This document shows positions 1 through 8,211 of a DNA stretch of 62,629 bases, piece after piece. The translations under genes and the position numbers were made by a program. Every line of letters starts with the position of its first letter. Position 1 is the first letter of the stretch. Below the pieces are notes generated by a model, which was not told the origin of the DNA, did not search any database, and saw only the letters and a list, made by a program, of their open reading frames with translations. The DNA comes from a bacterium (GTDB taxonomy: Bacteria; Myxococcota_A; UBA9160; UBA6930): assembly GCA_024226235.1 (NCBI GenBank), contig JAAELW010000064.1:1-62629 (forward strand). The letters are read 5' to 3'.

Positions 1-832
1 CAGGGCGCAAGGGCAGGGCCAGTCCGCCGCCGGCGCCTGCGAGCACGCGTTCGTTGAAGTCATGCGACCGGAACGGGTTCGGCACCTGGTCGGCATCGTG
101 GAGGGGGTCGATGTTGCACTTGATGTTGTGGACGAGCTGCTGGTTCCCACCGCCGTTCGTCGTGCCCCTCGTGCGGCGGCTGGCGAAGCGACACTCCTCT
201 AGATTCTGAAACACGAGCTGGGCCGGGTCATTGCTATCCGGGTCGAAGTACCTGTCATCCAGGACACCGTCGAGGCCCGCGCTTGCGCCAAAGAAGCCTC
301 GGTAGGTGAGGCTGCCGTTGGCCTTCACCGCTCGCCGCGAACCGGGCAGGTTCACGTCCTTGTAGCGGCCTGCCAGGCCTCGGATGCTGTGGTCGAACTC
401 ACGCCGGGTATTGCCGGTAAACTGGGTGCCGCTGAAGCCGCTCCCGCGACCACTCTGGATGCGGGCGGGCAGGCGGCCGGTTCGGTCGCCGTAGACATCG
501 ACGTTGTCGAACATCCAGCAGCCGCGTCGCCACACGCAGTCGAAGCGGGCTTCGACGCGGGCAAACGCACTCACCATGTCGAACGGGCCGAACCCGGCAG
601 GCGCGATATCGGCTTCGATCTCCAGGTTCAGCACGTGGTACCACTGGGTGAGATCCCAATCGTCGGCGCCGCTGAAATCATCCCAAATGGACCGGATCTG
701 CTGCTCGTAGAATCCGTGGATCTCGAGCTTGCCATCCCAGAACTGGATGGCCGTGGCCGGCATCGACACCATGATGAACAGGAGTGCGCCGAGCGCACCT
801 CGCAACCGACGAGCCGCATACGCTCCGTACAT
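1..832 (-). CDS. DUF1302-like outer-membrane protein, N-terminal part (runs off left edge)
   Basis: The frame is open from an ATG at 832 to the window edge (277 codons), with AGGAGGG just upstream of the ATG. The protein opens with a signal peptide: a basic start (MYGAYAARRLRG), a hydrophobic core (GALLFIMVSMPA), and likely cleavage after PATA. It continues with FWDGKLEIHGFYEQQIR and many aromatic/polar alternations, as in an outer-membrane beta-barrel. The N-terminal pattern resembles DUF1302-type proteins, which are usually 500-700 residues, so more than half lies outside the window. In related bacteria such proteins often accompany hydrophobic-compound catabolism; a role in substrate passage here is inference. 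It is transcribed away from the TetR gene. Confidence 0.7.
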   Translation of the reverse strand, partial: MYGAYAARRLRGALGALLFIMVSMPATAIQFWDGKLEIHGFYEQQIRSIWDDFSGADDWDLTQWYHVLNLEIEADIAPAGFGPFDMVSAFARVEARFDCVWRRGCWMFDNVDVYGDRTGRLPARIQSGRGSGFSGTQFTGNTRREFDHSIRGLAGRYKDVNLPGSRRAVKANGSLTYRGFFGASAGLDGVLDDRYFDPDSNDPAQLVFQNLEECRFASRRTRGTTNGGGNQQLVHNIKCNIDPLHDADQVPNPFRSHDFNERVLAGAGGGLALPLRP

Positions 833-1077
833 GAACCCTCCTGATGACCGGATCGTTTGCTCTGCCCGATGCAGCAATCGAAGACTCTCGCCTTCGATCC
901 TTGCTACGTCGTGCGAAACATCCGGCGCGCTTTCCCCCACAAGTCCCAACGCGGCCAGGCCCGTCGGGCTCGTTCGCACTGAACCACAGATATCTCACGG
1001 CGGCCACTGGGTCCATTTGATGGGGGCACATCAGAGGGTGGGACGTCAGCTTGATCCGATTGCGGGTTTGAGGTAAA

Positions 1078-1091
1078 ACTGACTGGTCAGT
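1078..1091. promoter_or_regulatory. Palindromic operator in front of the TetR gene
   Basis: ACTGAC-TG-GTCAGT is a perfect 6-bp inverted repeat with a 2-bp centre, ending 19 bp before the chosen TetR start. Short palindromes containing GACYGGTCAGTC are common TetR-family operators. The position suggests autoregulation of the TetR-desaturase operon, and possibly control of the divergent outer-membrane gene that starts at 832. Confidence 0.6.
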
Positions 1092-1110
1092 CTTGTTTGG
1101 GGAGCCTCCG

Positions 1111-1761
1111 ATGATCGATGCCGGCCTTCGAAACCCCACAACCACCAAGCCGGGTGGCCGGGCCAGCCGGCGCGGCAGTTCACATGCCCCGCCCGAGACC
1201 CGTCGCGCACAGATCCTCGCGGCGGCGTTGACGTGTTTCTCGAGAGAAGGCTTTACCCGCGCGAAGATGGATGATCTCGCTGTGGAATCGAGGCTTTCAA
1301 AAGGCAGCCTCTATCGCTTCTTCAAGAGCAAGGACGAGGTGCTGCTGGCGATCTTCGACGAATTCGAAAACCAGTCGCTGAGAGGCCTCGACGATGCGGG
1401 GCGGAATACGCCAGTGATGGAGCGCCTACGCCTGTGTGGAGAATCGGTCGTCGAGATCTTCGGCGGTCAAGCCGACTTCGGAAACACCTGGGTCGACTTC
1501 TTTTCACACCCCGAGAGCCGGGAGCGCTTGCAGCAGATGTATCGGCGCGTACGCCAACGCCTGAGCGCCGTGGTTCGCGAGGGCGTCGAATCGGGCGAGA
1601 TCAGAGCTTCCGTCGACCCTGGTGATGTCGCAGCGGGATTGTTGGGTGCCATCGAAGGGCTCCTGCTCCAGGCCATGGTCGATCCGCGTTTCAACCTGCG
1701 CCGGCGTTGGGCCGGCATTTGGTCCCTCCTCGAAGAGGGACTTGGGAGTGCAAGCAAATGA
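1111..1761 (+). CDS. TetR/AcrR-family transcriptional regulator
   Basis: 216-residue repressor. The N-terminal TetR helix-turn-helix covers about residues 26-75: RRAQILAAALTCFSREGF, then the recognition helix SKGSLYRFFKSKDEVL. The C-terminal ligand domain is helical and unclassified. I start it at ATG 1111 because GGGGAG lies 7 nt upstream; an ATG at 1093 would lack a ribosome site and lie closer to the palindrome. Its stop overlaps the desaturase start (ATGA), so the two are translationally coupled and the regulator probably controls the desaturase. The inducer cannot be read from sequence. Confidence 0.9.
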   Translation: MIDAGLRNPTTTKPGGRASRRGSSHAPPETRRAQILAAALTCFSREGFTRAKMDDLAVESRLSKGSLYRFFKSKDEVLLAIFDEFENQSLRGLDDAGRNTPVMERLRLCGESVVEIFGGQADFGNTWVDFFSHPESRERLQQMYRRVRQRLSAVVREGVESGEIRASVDPGDVAAGLLGAIEGLLLQAMVDPRFNLRRRWAGIWSLLEEGLGSASK

Positions 1762-2606
1762 CAGCACAAGCAGCTACCCAGCATCTCGAAGAGTCACCCG
1801 CCTGGCGCGTTTTCATAGGTGGATTTGCCTGGCGAACGGTTCTGCTGACCTTCGCAATCCTGGCTTGCTTCGGCACGGTCGTAGCGGCCGCTGTGTCGGG
1901 TGTGATTCCCATCTGGCTGGGATCGATACTCAATATGGTGTTGATCTACGCGGCCTTCACGCCAGCTCACGAGGCTTCTCACGGCAATATCAACGGCAGG
2001 CACCACGGGTTGCGTTGGTTGAACGAACTCTGTGGTTGGCTCAGCATGGGTTTGCTCTGTGACAACTTCGCCGTGTTGCGCGCGGCGCACATGCGTCACC
2101 ACGCACATACAAACGATCCCGAACAAGACCCCGACTACTTCCTTCCGGGCTCAGGCCCCCTGACCGTCCTGGTGCGCTCGTATGCGATCTTCGTGGGCTA
2201 CGTAGGTGCCTATCGCGACGAAGTGAAACGCATGGGGCAGGAGGGGCGGCACTACGCAGGGGCCTTCGCATGGCACGCCATGCTCGGCGCCATCGTCATT
2301 GCCTTCGCCGTCAATGGCTATCTGGCCGAGGTCTTGCTGCTCTGGATTCTACCGGCACTGGCTTCGTTGCTCTTCCTCGCCCTCGTCTTCGACTACGTCC
2401 CGCATTGGCCGCACCGCGAGAGCGATCGATACCAGAACACGCGCATCTTCCTCTTCCCTGGCCTGACGACGCTTCTGCTTTCGCAGAACTACCACTTGAT
2501 CCACCACCTCTACCCGACGATTCCGTTCTATCGCTATGGCGCCTGTTTTCGCGAGATTCGCGATGAATTGGTCGAACGGGATGCAACAATTCTGGGAAGA
2601 AGCTGA
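1758..2606 (+). CDS. Membrane fatty-acid desaturase / carotene-hydroxylase-like protein
   Basis: 282 residues with four to five hydrophobic segments and the three histidine boxes of the membrane di-iron desaturase/hydroxylase superfamily: HEASH (71-75), HMRHHAH (111-117) and HLIHH near residue 250. These ligate a di-iron centre that inserts a double bond or hydroxyl using O2, acting at the cytoplasmic face. The start ATG overlaps the TetR stop. The family covers both fatty-acid desaturases and carotene hydroxylases; coupling to a TetR sensor favours regulated lipid modification, but the substrate is not determined. Confidence 0.85.
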   Translation: MTAQAATQHLEESPAWRVFIGGFAWRTVLLTFAILACFGTVVAAAVSGVIPIWLGSILNMVLIYAAFTPAHEASHGNINGRHHGLRWLNELCGWLSMGLLCDNFAVLRAAHMRHHAHTNDPEQDPDYFLPGSGPLTVLVRSYAIFVGYVGAYRDEVKRMGQEGRHYAGAFAWHAMLGAIVIAFAVNGYLAEVLLLWILPALASLLFLALVFDYVPHWPHRESDRYQNTRIFLFPGLTTLLLSQNYHLIHHLYPTIPFYRYGACFREIRDELVERDATILGRS

Positions 2607-2617
2607 CGAGTCGGTTG

Positions 2618-2643
2618 GCTCTCGGGATGGAGGATTCGAGAGC
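2618..2643 (+). terminator. Hairpin downstream of desaturase
   Basis: GCTCTCG (2618-2624) and CGAGAGC (2637-2643) form a 7-bp stem with a 12-nt loop, starting 12 nt after the desaturase stop, in the gap between convergent genes. There is no T-tract, so intrinsic termination is only a suggestion. Confidence 0.35.
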
Positions 2644-2703
2644 TTGTCGGCGAGTCGGCGGTGCGGTTATTCCGGCGGGCCCTGTTCAGTCGGGGCCGGA
2701 CGA

Positions 2704-3006
2704 TCAGGGGAAGTCTCGCGAGTGATCCAGATGGCCGTGAGTAAGAAGAATGAAGTCGATTCGCTCGAGATCGTCGCGTGTGGCCGTGAGGTGAGGTTGG
2801 TCCCCGGGAAGGCGTGTGTAGAGAGGGTCAATGAGAATCTTCAGCCCCCGGTAGTCGATCTGGTTGTGGGCTGCCCCGTGCCATTGAAGAACGACCTTCG
2901 CTGAATCTCCTGCCTTCATGCCTTTGGAGTCCCCCGCACCTGGCCTTGAACGCACCTTCTGGATCCTGGCTTTGACGGGCGCCCGATCCGTGAGACCTCG
3001 GCTCAA
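2704..3006 (-). pseudogene. Truncated MBL-fold hydrolase
   Basis: A 100-codon frame resembles the N-terminal third of a UlaG-like metallo-beta-lactamase-fold hydrolase: VLQWHGAAHNQIDYRGLKIL, LIDPLYTRLPGD, then the first metal motif LTHGHLDH. It stops three residues after that motif, so the remaining metal ligands (later His and Asp residues) are missing. These families are normally 220-350 residues. The bases downstream do not restore a matching frame. The start TTG overlaps the stop of the PQQ dehydrogenase (TTGA), so the gene was once co-translated with it. Confidence 0.7.
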
Positions 3007-4940
3007 TCGACGGGAAGTGCGTAGGCGACCAGACTGTCTCCCAGATCAATGGGAATGCGGCCATAGCCTCCCGCCGCGATCACCACGATCTGGCGCCCGC
3101 CGACCCGGTAGGTCATGGGAACGGCCTGTCCACCCGCCGGAAGCGAAGTCTCCCACAGCTCCTGGCCGGTTTCGATGTCGAAGGCTCGGAACTTCGAATC
3201 GAACGTCGCTGCCAGGAAGACGAGACCGCTCTTCGTGACCAGGGGGCCGCCAAGGTTCGGCAATCCGAAGTCACCGACGAGAGGGAGCCCGCCGATCGGG
3301 ATGCTCCAGCGGAGGTCGCCGGTCTGCAGATCGATCGCGTGGAGGCTTCCCCAGGGTGGCGGATTGCATGGGGCACCGAGAGGTGAGGACAACATCTCGC
3401 GGCTCATGCCCCAGGCAGTGCCCTCTTGCGGTGCGAATTCCACTCCCGAGCGGCCCGCTGCCCGGGCCTTGTCGAACTCGGATCGAGAGTAGAGTGTCAC
3501 GACCCAGGGAAGGTCCATGACGTTCGCCAGAAGCAATTGGCGCTCGGGATCGATCGCGACTCCGCCCCAATTCGTTCCGCCAGCGTTCCCGGGAACCATG
3601 ATGCTGCCCTGCACGCTAGGCGGTGTGAAAGCGCCATCGAAGCGCAGTTCCTCGATCCTCTCACGGCATTTCCCCCGATCCCAGAACGTGAGACCCCACG
3701 CATCTTCGGGAGCAATCGTCAGGCGTATGAGCGGCGGCGGTTTCACCGGGATGGGTTGAGTAGGCGAGAGCACGAAACCTTCTTCACCCTGCTGCGGGAC
3801 CGGCCGCTCCTCCACGGGGAAGAGCGGCGTGCCAGTTCTGCGGTCGAGAATGAAGAGATGGCTGCTCTTGGTCGGCTGCACCAGGGCCGGAATCACGCTC
3901 CTGCCGCGGCGCAGAGGGAAGAGCACGGGTTGGGCGGGAAGATCGAGATCCCAGACGTCGTGGTGCACGGTCTGGAAAGCCCAGGCCACCTTGCCCGTGC
4001 GCGCGTGCAGCGCCACCGTACTGCTGCCGTAGTAATCCAGCCCCTGGCGATGGGCGCTAGCGTAATCGGGGGTCGGGTTTCCCGTCGGAACGAAGAGCAG
4101 ATCCCGCGCGGCGTCGTAGGACATGGGTGCCCAGACGTTAGGCGTCGAGAGCATCCATCCGGTATTGGGCTCGCGCTTTCCGCCGGGCTCGTCGGGGGGC
4201 GACAGATCCCAGGCCCAGGCCATTGCACCCGTGCGCACGTCGAAAGCGCGGATCACTCCGGAAGGCGCCTCGATCCGCCGATTATCGCTGACGGCTGAGC
4301 CGACGACCACGAGATCTCCGGCCAGGGTCGGCGCGGACGTGAGCTGATACTCCCCCCTCCAGCGCTGTTCGCCGACGCCGGGGTTCAGGTCTACCTGGCC
4401 TGCGTCGCCGAAATCTGGACAAGGCTTGCCGGTGGCTGCATCGAGCGCAATCAAGCGTGCGTCGACCGTGTTGGTGAGGATCCGGTGACGGCATGCCGCG
4501 CCCGCCTCGGCTTGTGGATCGATCCAGCTAGCCACGCCTCGACACACGAGCTGATTGGCCCATTTCGCGTGCCGATCGATTTCCGGATCGAAGATCCACT
4601 TCTGTTCGCCCGTGAGTGGATCCAGCGCAAAGACCCGGCTGAAGGGAGTGCAGCCGAAGAGCGTCCCCTCGACCAGCAGCGGTGTGAGCTGGAAGGCGCT
4701 GGTCACCTTGAAGGGCTCGGAGCCATCGGAGACGTCGCCATGGCGCCAGGTCCAGAGCTCTTCCAGTTCGCTCACATTCTGGGGCGTGATCTCTTCGAGC
4801 TCGCCATAACGCATCCCACCCGCATCACCGCCCCAATGAAGCCACGTCGTGTCTTCCTCGGCCAGCGCGCCCGGAGCCAATAGAAACAAGCCAAGTACTG
4901 CGATTCGGAACAAGCCGAGTGCTGCGATTCGTCCGATCAA
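3003..4940 (-). CDS. PQQ-dependent dehydrogenase, glucose/quinate dehydrogenase-like
   Basis: About 645 residues with an N-terminal signal (LIGRIAALGLF...LAPGALA) followed by an eight-bladed quinoprotein propeller. Recognisable elements are WLHWGGDAGGMRYGELEEI at the start, the repeated blade-end pattern A-x-D-x-x-TG-x-x-x-W (FALDPLTGEQKW, RAFDVRTGAMAW, HAIDLQTGDLRW, RAFDIETGQELW), and HHDVWDLDLPAQP near the active site. The five N-terminal membrane helices of E. coli Gcd are absent, so it is probably a periplasmic enzyme oxidising a sugar or alcohol and passing electrons to the respiratory chain. I prefer TTG 4940, which has GGAGA upstream; a TTG at 4997 would overlap the preceding gene. No PQQ biosynthesis genes are in the window. 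Confidence 0.85.
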   Translation of the reverse strand: MIGRIAALGLFRIAVLGLFLLAPGALAEEDTTWLHWGGDAGGMRYGELEEITPQNVSELEELWTWRHGDVSDGSEPFKVTSAFQLTPLLVEGTLFGCTPFSRVFALDPLTGEQKWIFDPEIDRHAKWANQLVCRGVASWIDPQAEAGAACRHRILTNTVDARLIALDAATGKPCPDFGDAGQVDLNPGVGEQRWRGEYQLTSAPTLAGDLVVVGSAVSDNRRIEAPSGVIRAFDVRTGAMAWAWDLSPPDEPGGKREPNTGWMLSTPNVWAPMSYDAARDLLFVPTGNPTPDYASAHRQGLDYYGSSTVALHARTGKVAWAFQTVHHDVWDLDLPAQPVLFPLRRGRSVIPALVQPTKSSHLFILDRRTGTPLFPVEERPVPQQGEEGFVLSPTQPIPVKPPPLIRLTIAPEDAWGLTFWDRGKCRERIEELRFDGAFTPPSVQGSIMVPGNAGGTNWGGVAIDPERQLLLANVMDLPWVVTLYSRSEFDKARAAGRSGVEFAPQEGTAWGMSREMLSSPLGAPCNPPPWGSLHAIDLQTGDLRWSIPIGGLPLVGDFGLPNLGGPLVTKSGLVFLAATFDSKFRAFDIETGQELWETSLPAGGQAVPMTYRVGGRQIVVIAAGGYGRIPIDLGDSLVAYALPVD

Positions 4941-4984
4941 TCTTCTTCTCCGTCGAGGGCGGCAAAAGGCGTCCGTCGGCGCCC

Positions 4985-5515
4985 TCAAGGCCTCCAATCG
5001 CGGTGCAGGATGTGAGCCGGCTCCCTGTCGATCTTGGCTTCCTCTACCTGGTCACTCAACCACTCGAACCACTCCCCCCACGAGGGCTGTTGCAGCTCTG
5101 CGCGCAGGTCCTCCACGAAGCGATTCAGCTTGTGGAACATCGTGGCCAACACTCCCCCCGCCAGATCGAGCACCAGATCGAAGGGGGCAATGCGCTGGAA
5201 TGCCAGGACCCCCATGGTCTCGTACGAGGTGCAGACTTTCACCGCCGCCTCCTCGTACTCGACACCCTTCGCGCGCAACTCGGCCAGGCTGATGCCATCG
5301 GGGACGGATTGCAGCAGCACCATCGCATGGGCGAGATCGCTGCTGTAGAAGGTCGCCATGAGGTCGGCCGCAACCGCGGCGCGCTGCTGCACCCGGTAGT
5401 GGCGAAGTTGGATCCAGCCGAAGACGAAACCCGTCACAACGGCGCCGGCGCCGATGATCTCGGCGATGTTGGCAAGTGCACTGAGAGAAAGGGCATCCGT
5501 CACACCGAGAATCAT
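4985..5515 (-). CDS. Single-helix membrane protein, paralogue of the gene at 6355-6876
   Basis: About 176 residues: one N-terminal transmembrane helix (LANIAEIIGAGAVVTGFVFGW) followed by a cytoplasmic helical domain starting IQLRHYRVQQRAA. It aligns along its length with the product at 6355-6876: ANIAEI, IQ-R-YR-QQR, the PDG-S-A-LR block, ETMG-L-F--IAPF, and W-EWF-WL. The architecture resembles DUF4760-type membrane proteins. Function unknown. The start is uncertain: ATG 5515 is chosen because it best matches the paralogue; ATG 5545 and GTG 5503 are alternatives. Confidence 0.6.
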   Translation of the reverse strand: MILGVTDALSLSALANIAEIIGAGAVVTGFVFGWIQLRHYRVQQRAAVAADLMATFYSSDLAHAMVLLQSVPDGISLAELRAKGVEYEEAAVKVCTSYETMGVLAFQRIAPFDLVLDLAGGVLATMFHKLNRFVEDLRAELQQPSWGEWFEWLSDQVEEAKIDREPAHILHRDWRP

Positions 5516-5722
5516 ACACGCAACCTGATTCCTCTGGCACCTCATGTGATCTCAGCTCGCGAAGAGCGGATGAAGGCAATCCGGGCAGTTGTGTGCAGAG
5601 TATGTCTCGGAGAGACGGATTCGACGGCGTTGCTGCTGCAGCGGCCACTGTATAGATTGTGATGAGACGCAGCTGGGGCTTCACGACACCTCGAGAAACT
5701 GCGTGCTGGAGTCGGGCCCGAA

Positions 5723-6259
5723 ATGCAGAGCTACGATTACTCCAATCGCCACGGTGTCGAGTCCATCACGTGGGATCGATTCGCAGATCTCTCGCGGGAC
5801 CTCGCGGAGAGACTCGAGGCCTGCAACCTGGATCAGGTGGTGGGCGTCGCTCGTTCGGGCCTCTTCCCGGCCACTGCCGTCGCGTGTGCTCTCCGCTGCG
5901 AGTTCTTCCCGGTCCGGCTGTCTCGCAGGGAGGCCGACGAAGTGCGGCACTCACACCCCGTCTGGCGAGTCCCCGTCTCTGACTTCGTCAAGGGAAGACG
6001 CGTTGCCATCATCGATGATGTCGCAGACACCGGAGAAACCCTCGAAGCGGTTCGGCAGGAGGTCTTCAAGCATGGCGCCTCCTCCGTGGTGACTGCGGTC
6101 CTCGTGGGCCATTCGTGGGCAAAGCCAGCGCCTGATTTCTCGGCGCTGCAATCGGATGCGCTGGTTCTCCTTCCCTGGGATCGGCAGGTCCTGCTAGACG
6201 GATCATGGGTTCCACACCCCGAACTCGAAGAGGCGCTGCGGCTTCAATCCGACGAGTAG
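5723..6259 (+). CDS. Phosphoribosyltransferase-family protein
   Basis: 178 residues with the type I PRTase signature VAIIDDVADTGETLE at about residues 93-107 (two acidic residues then T-G-x-T binding the ribose-5-phosphate of PRPP) and the upstream VVGVARSGLFPA loop. This resembles xanthine/hypoxanthine or archaeal-type phosphoribosyltransferases. The real substrate is unknown; many such stand-alone proteins are nucleotide-salvage enzymes or regulators. It lies on the strand opposite two paralogous membrane proteins that flank it. Confidence 0.8.
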   Translation: MQSYDYSNRHGVESITWDRFADLSRDLAERLEACNLDQVVGVARSGLFPATAVACALRCEFFPVRLSRREADEVRHSHPVWRVPVSDFVKGRRVAIIDDVADTGETLEAVRQEVFKHGASSVVTAVLVGHSWAKPAPDFSALQSDALVLLPWDRQVLLDGSWVPHPELEEALRLQSDE

Positions 6260-6354
6260 CGCACGCAATTGGCCGACCCTTGGGGCGCCGCTTACGCGCC
6301 GCGGGGCGTTCGAGGCCGGAGGGGTCGGCCATGGGTTTCGAACTTCCTCTACCA

Positions 6355-6876
6355 TCAAGCACGCGGCCGCCAGGTGCGGAATCTTTCATAGGCGGGCTGC
6401 ACCATGTCGGGGTCATCGCACTCCTGGATTCGTTCCGCGAGCCACTGAAACCACTCGAACACCGATTCCTGCGCCTGCTCGGCTCGCGCCTCCTCGACCC
6501 AGCGGGACAGCTTCTTCCAGAAGAAGACGACGCTGTCTCCGGTTAGCTCGTAAACCACGGCGAAAGGTGCGACGTGTCGGAACACCAGCAGACCCATGGT
6601 TTCGAAGGTCACGCCGATGGTGCCCGCGGCCTCCTCCAGTTGCGAGCCGTCGCCGCGCAGCTGAGCAGCCGAAACTCCATCTGGCAGTACGCGGATCAGC
6701 TGAAAGGCTCGCGCCAGCTCCGGGCTTCGGAACGACTGAACCAGCTCGATGGCTGCTGCATCACGTCGCTGCTGCCGATACTGCCGGATCTGGATCGCGG
6801 CGAAGAAGACTCCACCGATCACGGTGAGGACCCCGAAGATCTCGGCGATGTTTGCGATGGTTTCCAGCCTATCCAT
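6355..6876 (-). CDS. Single-helix membrane protein, paralogue of the gene at 4985-5515
   Basis: 173 residues. It starts MDRLETIANIAEIFGVL and has one transmembrane helix (residues 8-28), then IQIRQYRQQRRDAAAIEL and a helical cytoplasmic part ending in FEWFQWLAERI. AGGGGAAGC precedes the ATG. It matches the 4985-5515 product over nearly its whole length. Both genes point the same way, and between them lies an oppositely oriented phosphoribosyltransferase. Function unknown. Confidence 0.65.
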   Translation of the reverse strand: MDRLETIANIAEIFGVLTVIGGVFFAAIQIRQYRQQRRDAAAIELVQSFRSPELARAFQLIRVLPDGVSAAQLRGDGSQLEEAAGTIGVTFETMGLLVFRHVAPFAVVYELTGDSVVFFWKKLSRWVEEARAEQAQESVFEWFQWLAERIQECDDPDMVQPAYERFRTWRPRA

Positions 6877-7129
6877 GCTTCCCCTTGCTTCTCGACCCGT
6901 CGACCGGGCTTAGTTCCCAGCACAAAGCCTATCATGCGGGTGCTAGCTCTGTCTTGGGTCCGGAAGGCGAGCTAGCCAGGAGTGTGAGGGTGCTCTGCGT
7001 TGGAACCACGAGTCAGCCATTCCGATCGATCTGTCATACAATCGATCAAGCGGCGGAAACGGAATTGCAGCTTCCTTCTTCGATGCGTCGGAGACAATTC
7101 AGGAACACACAAGCATCTGGGAGGATGAA

Positions 7130-8188
7130 ATGAAAAGTGATTATGCCGAACGCTTGCAGCAATACGCCCAGCGGGTCATCGGGTACAAGACGGGAGAAGT
7201 CGTCTCGCAGATGATCCATATTGGTGATGAGTTGGGTCTCTATGAAGCGATGTCGGGCAAAGGCAGTGTCGACGCGACCATCCTGGCCGAAGCCACGGGC
7301 CTCGATGAGCGTTGGGTTCTGGAATGGCTGCGCGGCCAGGGAGCAGCCGGCATCATTGATCATCTGGGAGAAGAACACTTTCAGCTGTCCGATGTCGCGG
7401 CGGATGCAATGTTGAATACCGAGAGCCCTGCATATCTATCGGGTTTCTTCTTCAAGTCGCCGTCGCACGAGGTCATCGACAAGACGATCGACGCATTTCG
7501 CACAGGGCAGGGCCTCAGCTGGGGCGCTCACGGTGAAGGTGCTTCGCATTTCCTTTGTCGAACCAACCGGCCATTCCACATGCTACTGGCCGATCGTGTC
7601 ATCCCGCAGATCGAAGGTATGGTTGAACGACTCTCTTCAGGCGGGGCAGTGTTGGATGTCGGGTGTGGCTCTGGCACCGCGTTGACCGAACTCGCAAAGG
7701 CATTTCCAAACTCTCGATTCCTTGGCATCGATCCGGCCGCCAACATGATCGACGAAGCCAACGAACGCTATGCGGGAATGTCGAATGTCGACTTCGAGGT
7801 CGGTTACGGTGAGGAGATCGACGGAACGAACAAGTACGACCTCGTCACGACATTCGATTGCATGCACGACATGACCGATCCGAAAGGCACGATGCGGGCG
7901 GTCCGTGGATCCATCAAAGAGGATGGCGCCTGGCTGATCAAAGACATCCGTTCCCAGGACACCTACGAGCAGAATCTGGAAAACCCCGTTGCTGCGATGA
8001 TGTATGGGTTCTCCGTGATGTATTGCATGTCTTCAGCCTTGTCGAAGCCCGGGGGCGCCGGTCTGGGCACGCTGGGTTTCCCTCCGAGTGTCTGCAAGAG
8101 CATGGGGGTCGATGCGGGCTTCAGCCGTTTCAAGATCCTGGACTTCGATGATGATCCCTTCAACTTCTACTACGAACTCCGGCAATGA
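7130..8188 (+). CDS. Class I SAM-dependent methyltransferase with N-terminal winged-helix domain
   Basis: 352 residues. The N-terminal part (about 1-110) resembles the winged-helix cap of Rv2258c-type methyltransferases: GEVVSQMIHIGDELGLYEAM, then TGLDERWVLEWLRG. The catalytic domain carries motif I VLDVGCGSGTAL (about 174-185), an acidic ribose-binding residue in FLGID, and motif II YDLVTTFDCMHDM. GGGAGG precedes ATG 7130. Such proteins methylate small molecules; the acceptor is unknown. It stands alone between oppositely oriented genes. Confidence 0.85.
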   Translation: MKSDYAERLQQYAQRVIGYKTGEVVSQMIHIGDELGLYEAMSGKGSVDATILAEATGLDERWVLEWLRGQGAAGIIDHLGEEHFQLSDVAADAMLNTESPAYLSGFFFKSPSHEVIDKTIDAFRTGQGLSWGAHGEGASHFLCRTNRPFHMLLADRVIPQIEGMVERLSSGGAVLDVGCGSGTALTELAKAFPNSRFLGIDPAANMIDEANERYAGMSNVDFEVGYGEEIDGTNKYDLVTTFDCMHDMTDPKGTMRAVRGSIKEDGAWLIKDIRSQDTYEQNLENPVAAMMYGFSVMYCMSSALSKPGGAGLGTLGFPPSVCKSMGVDAGFSRFKILDFDDDPFNFYYELRQ

Positions 8189-8211
8189 GGCGGATGGGGG
8201 CTACCAGGACT

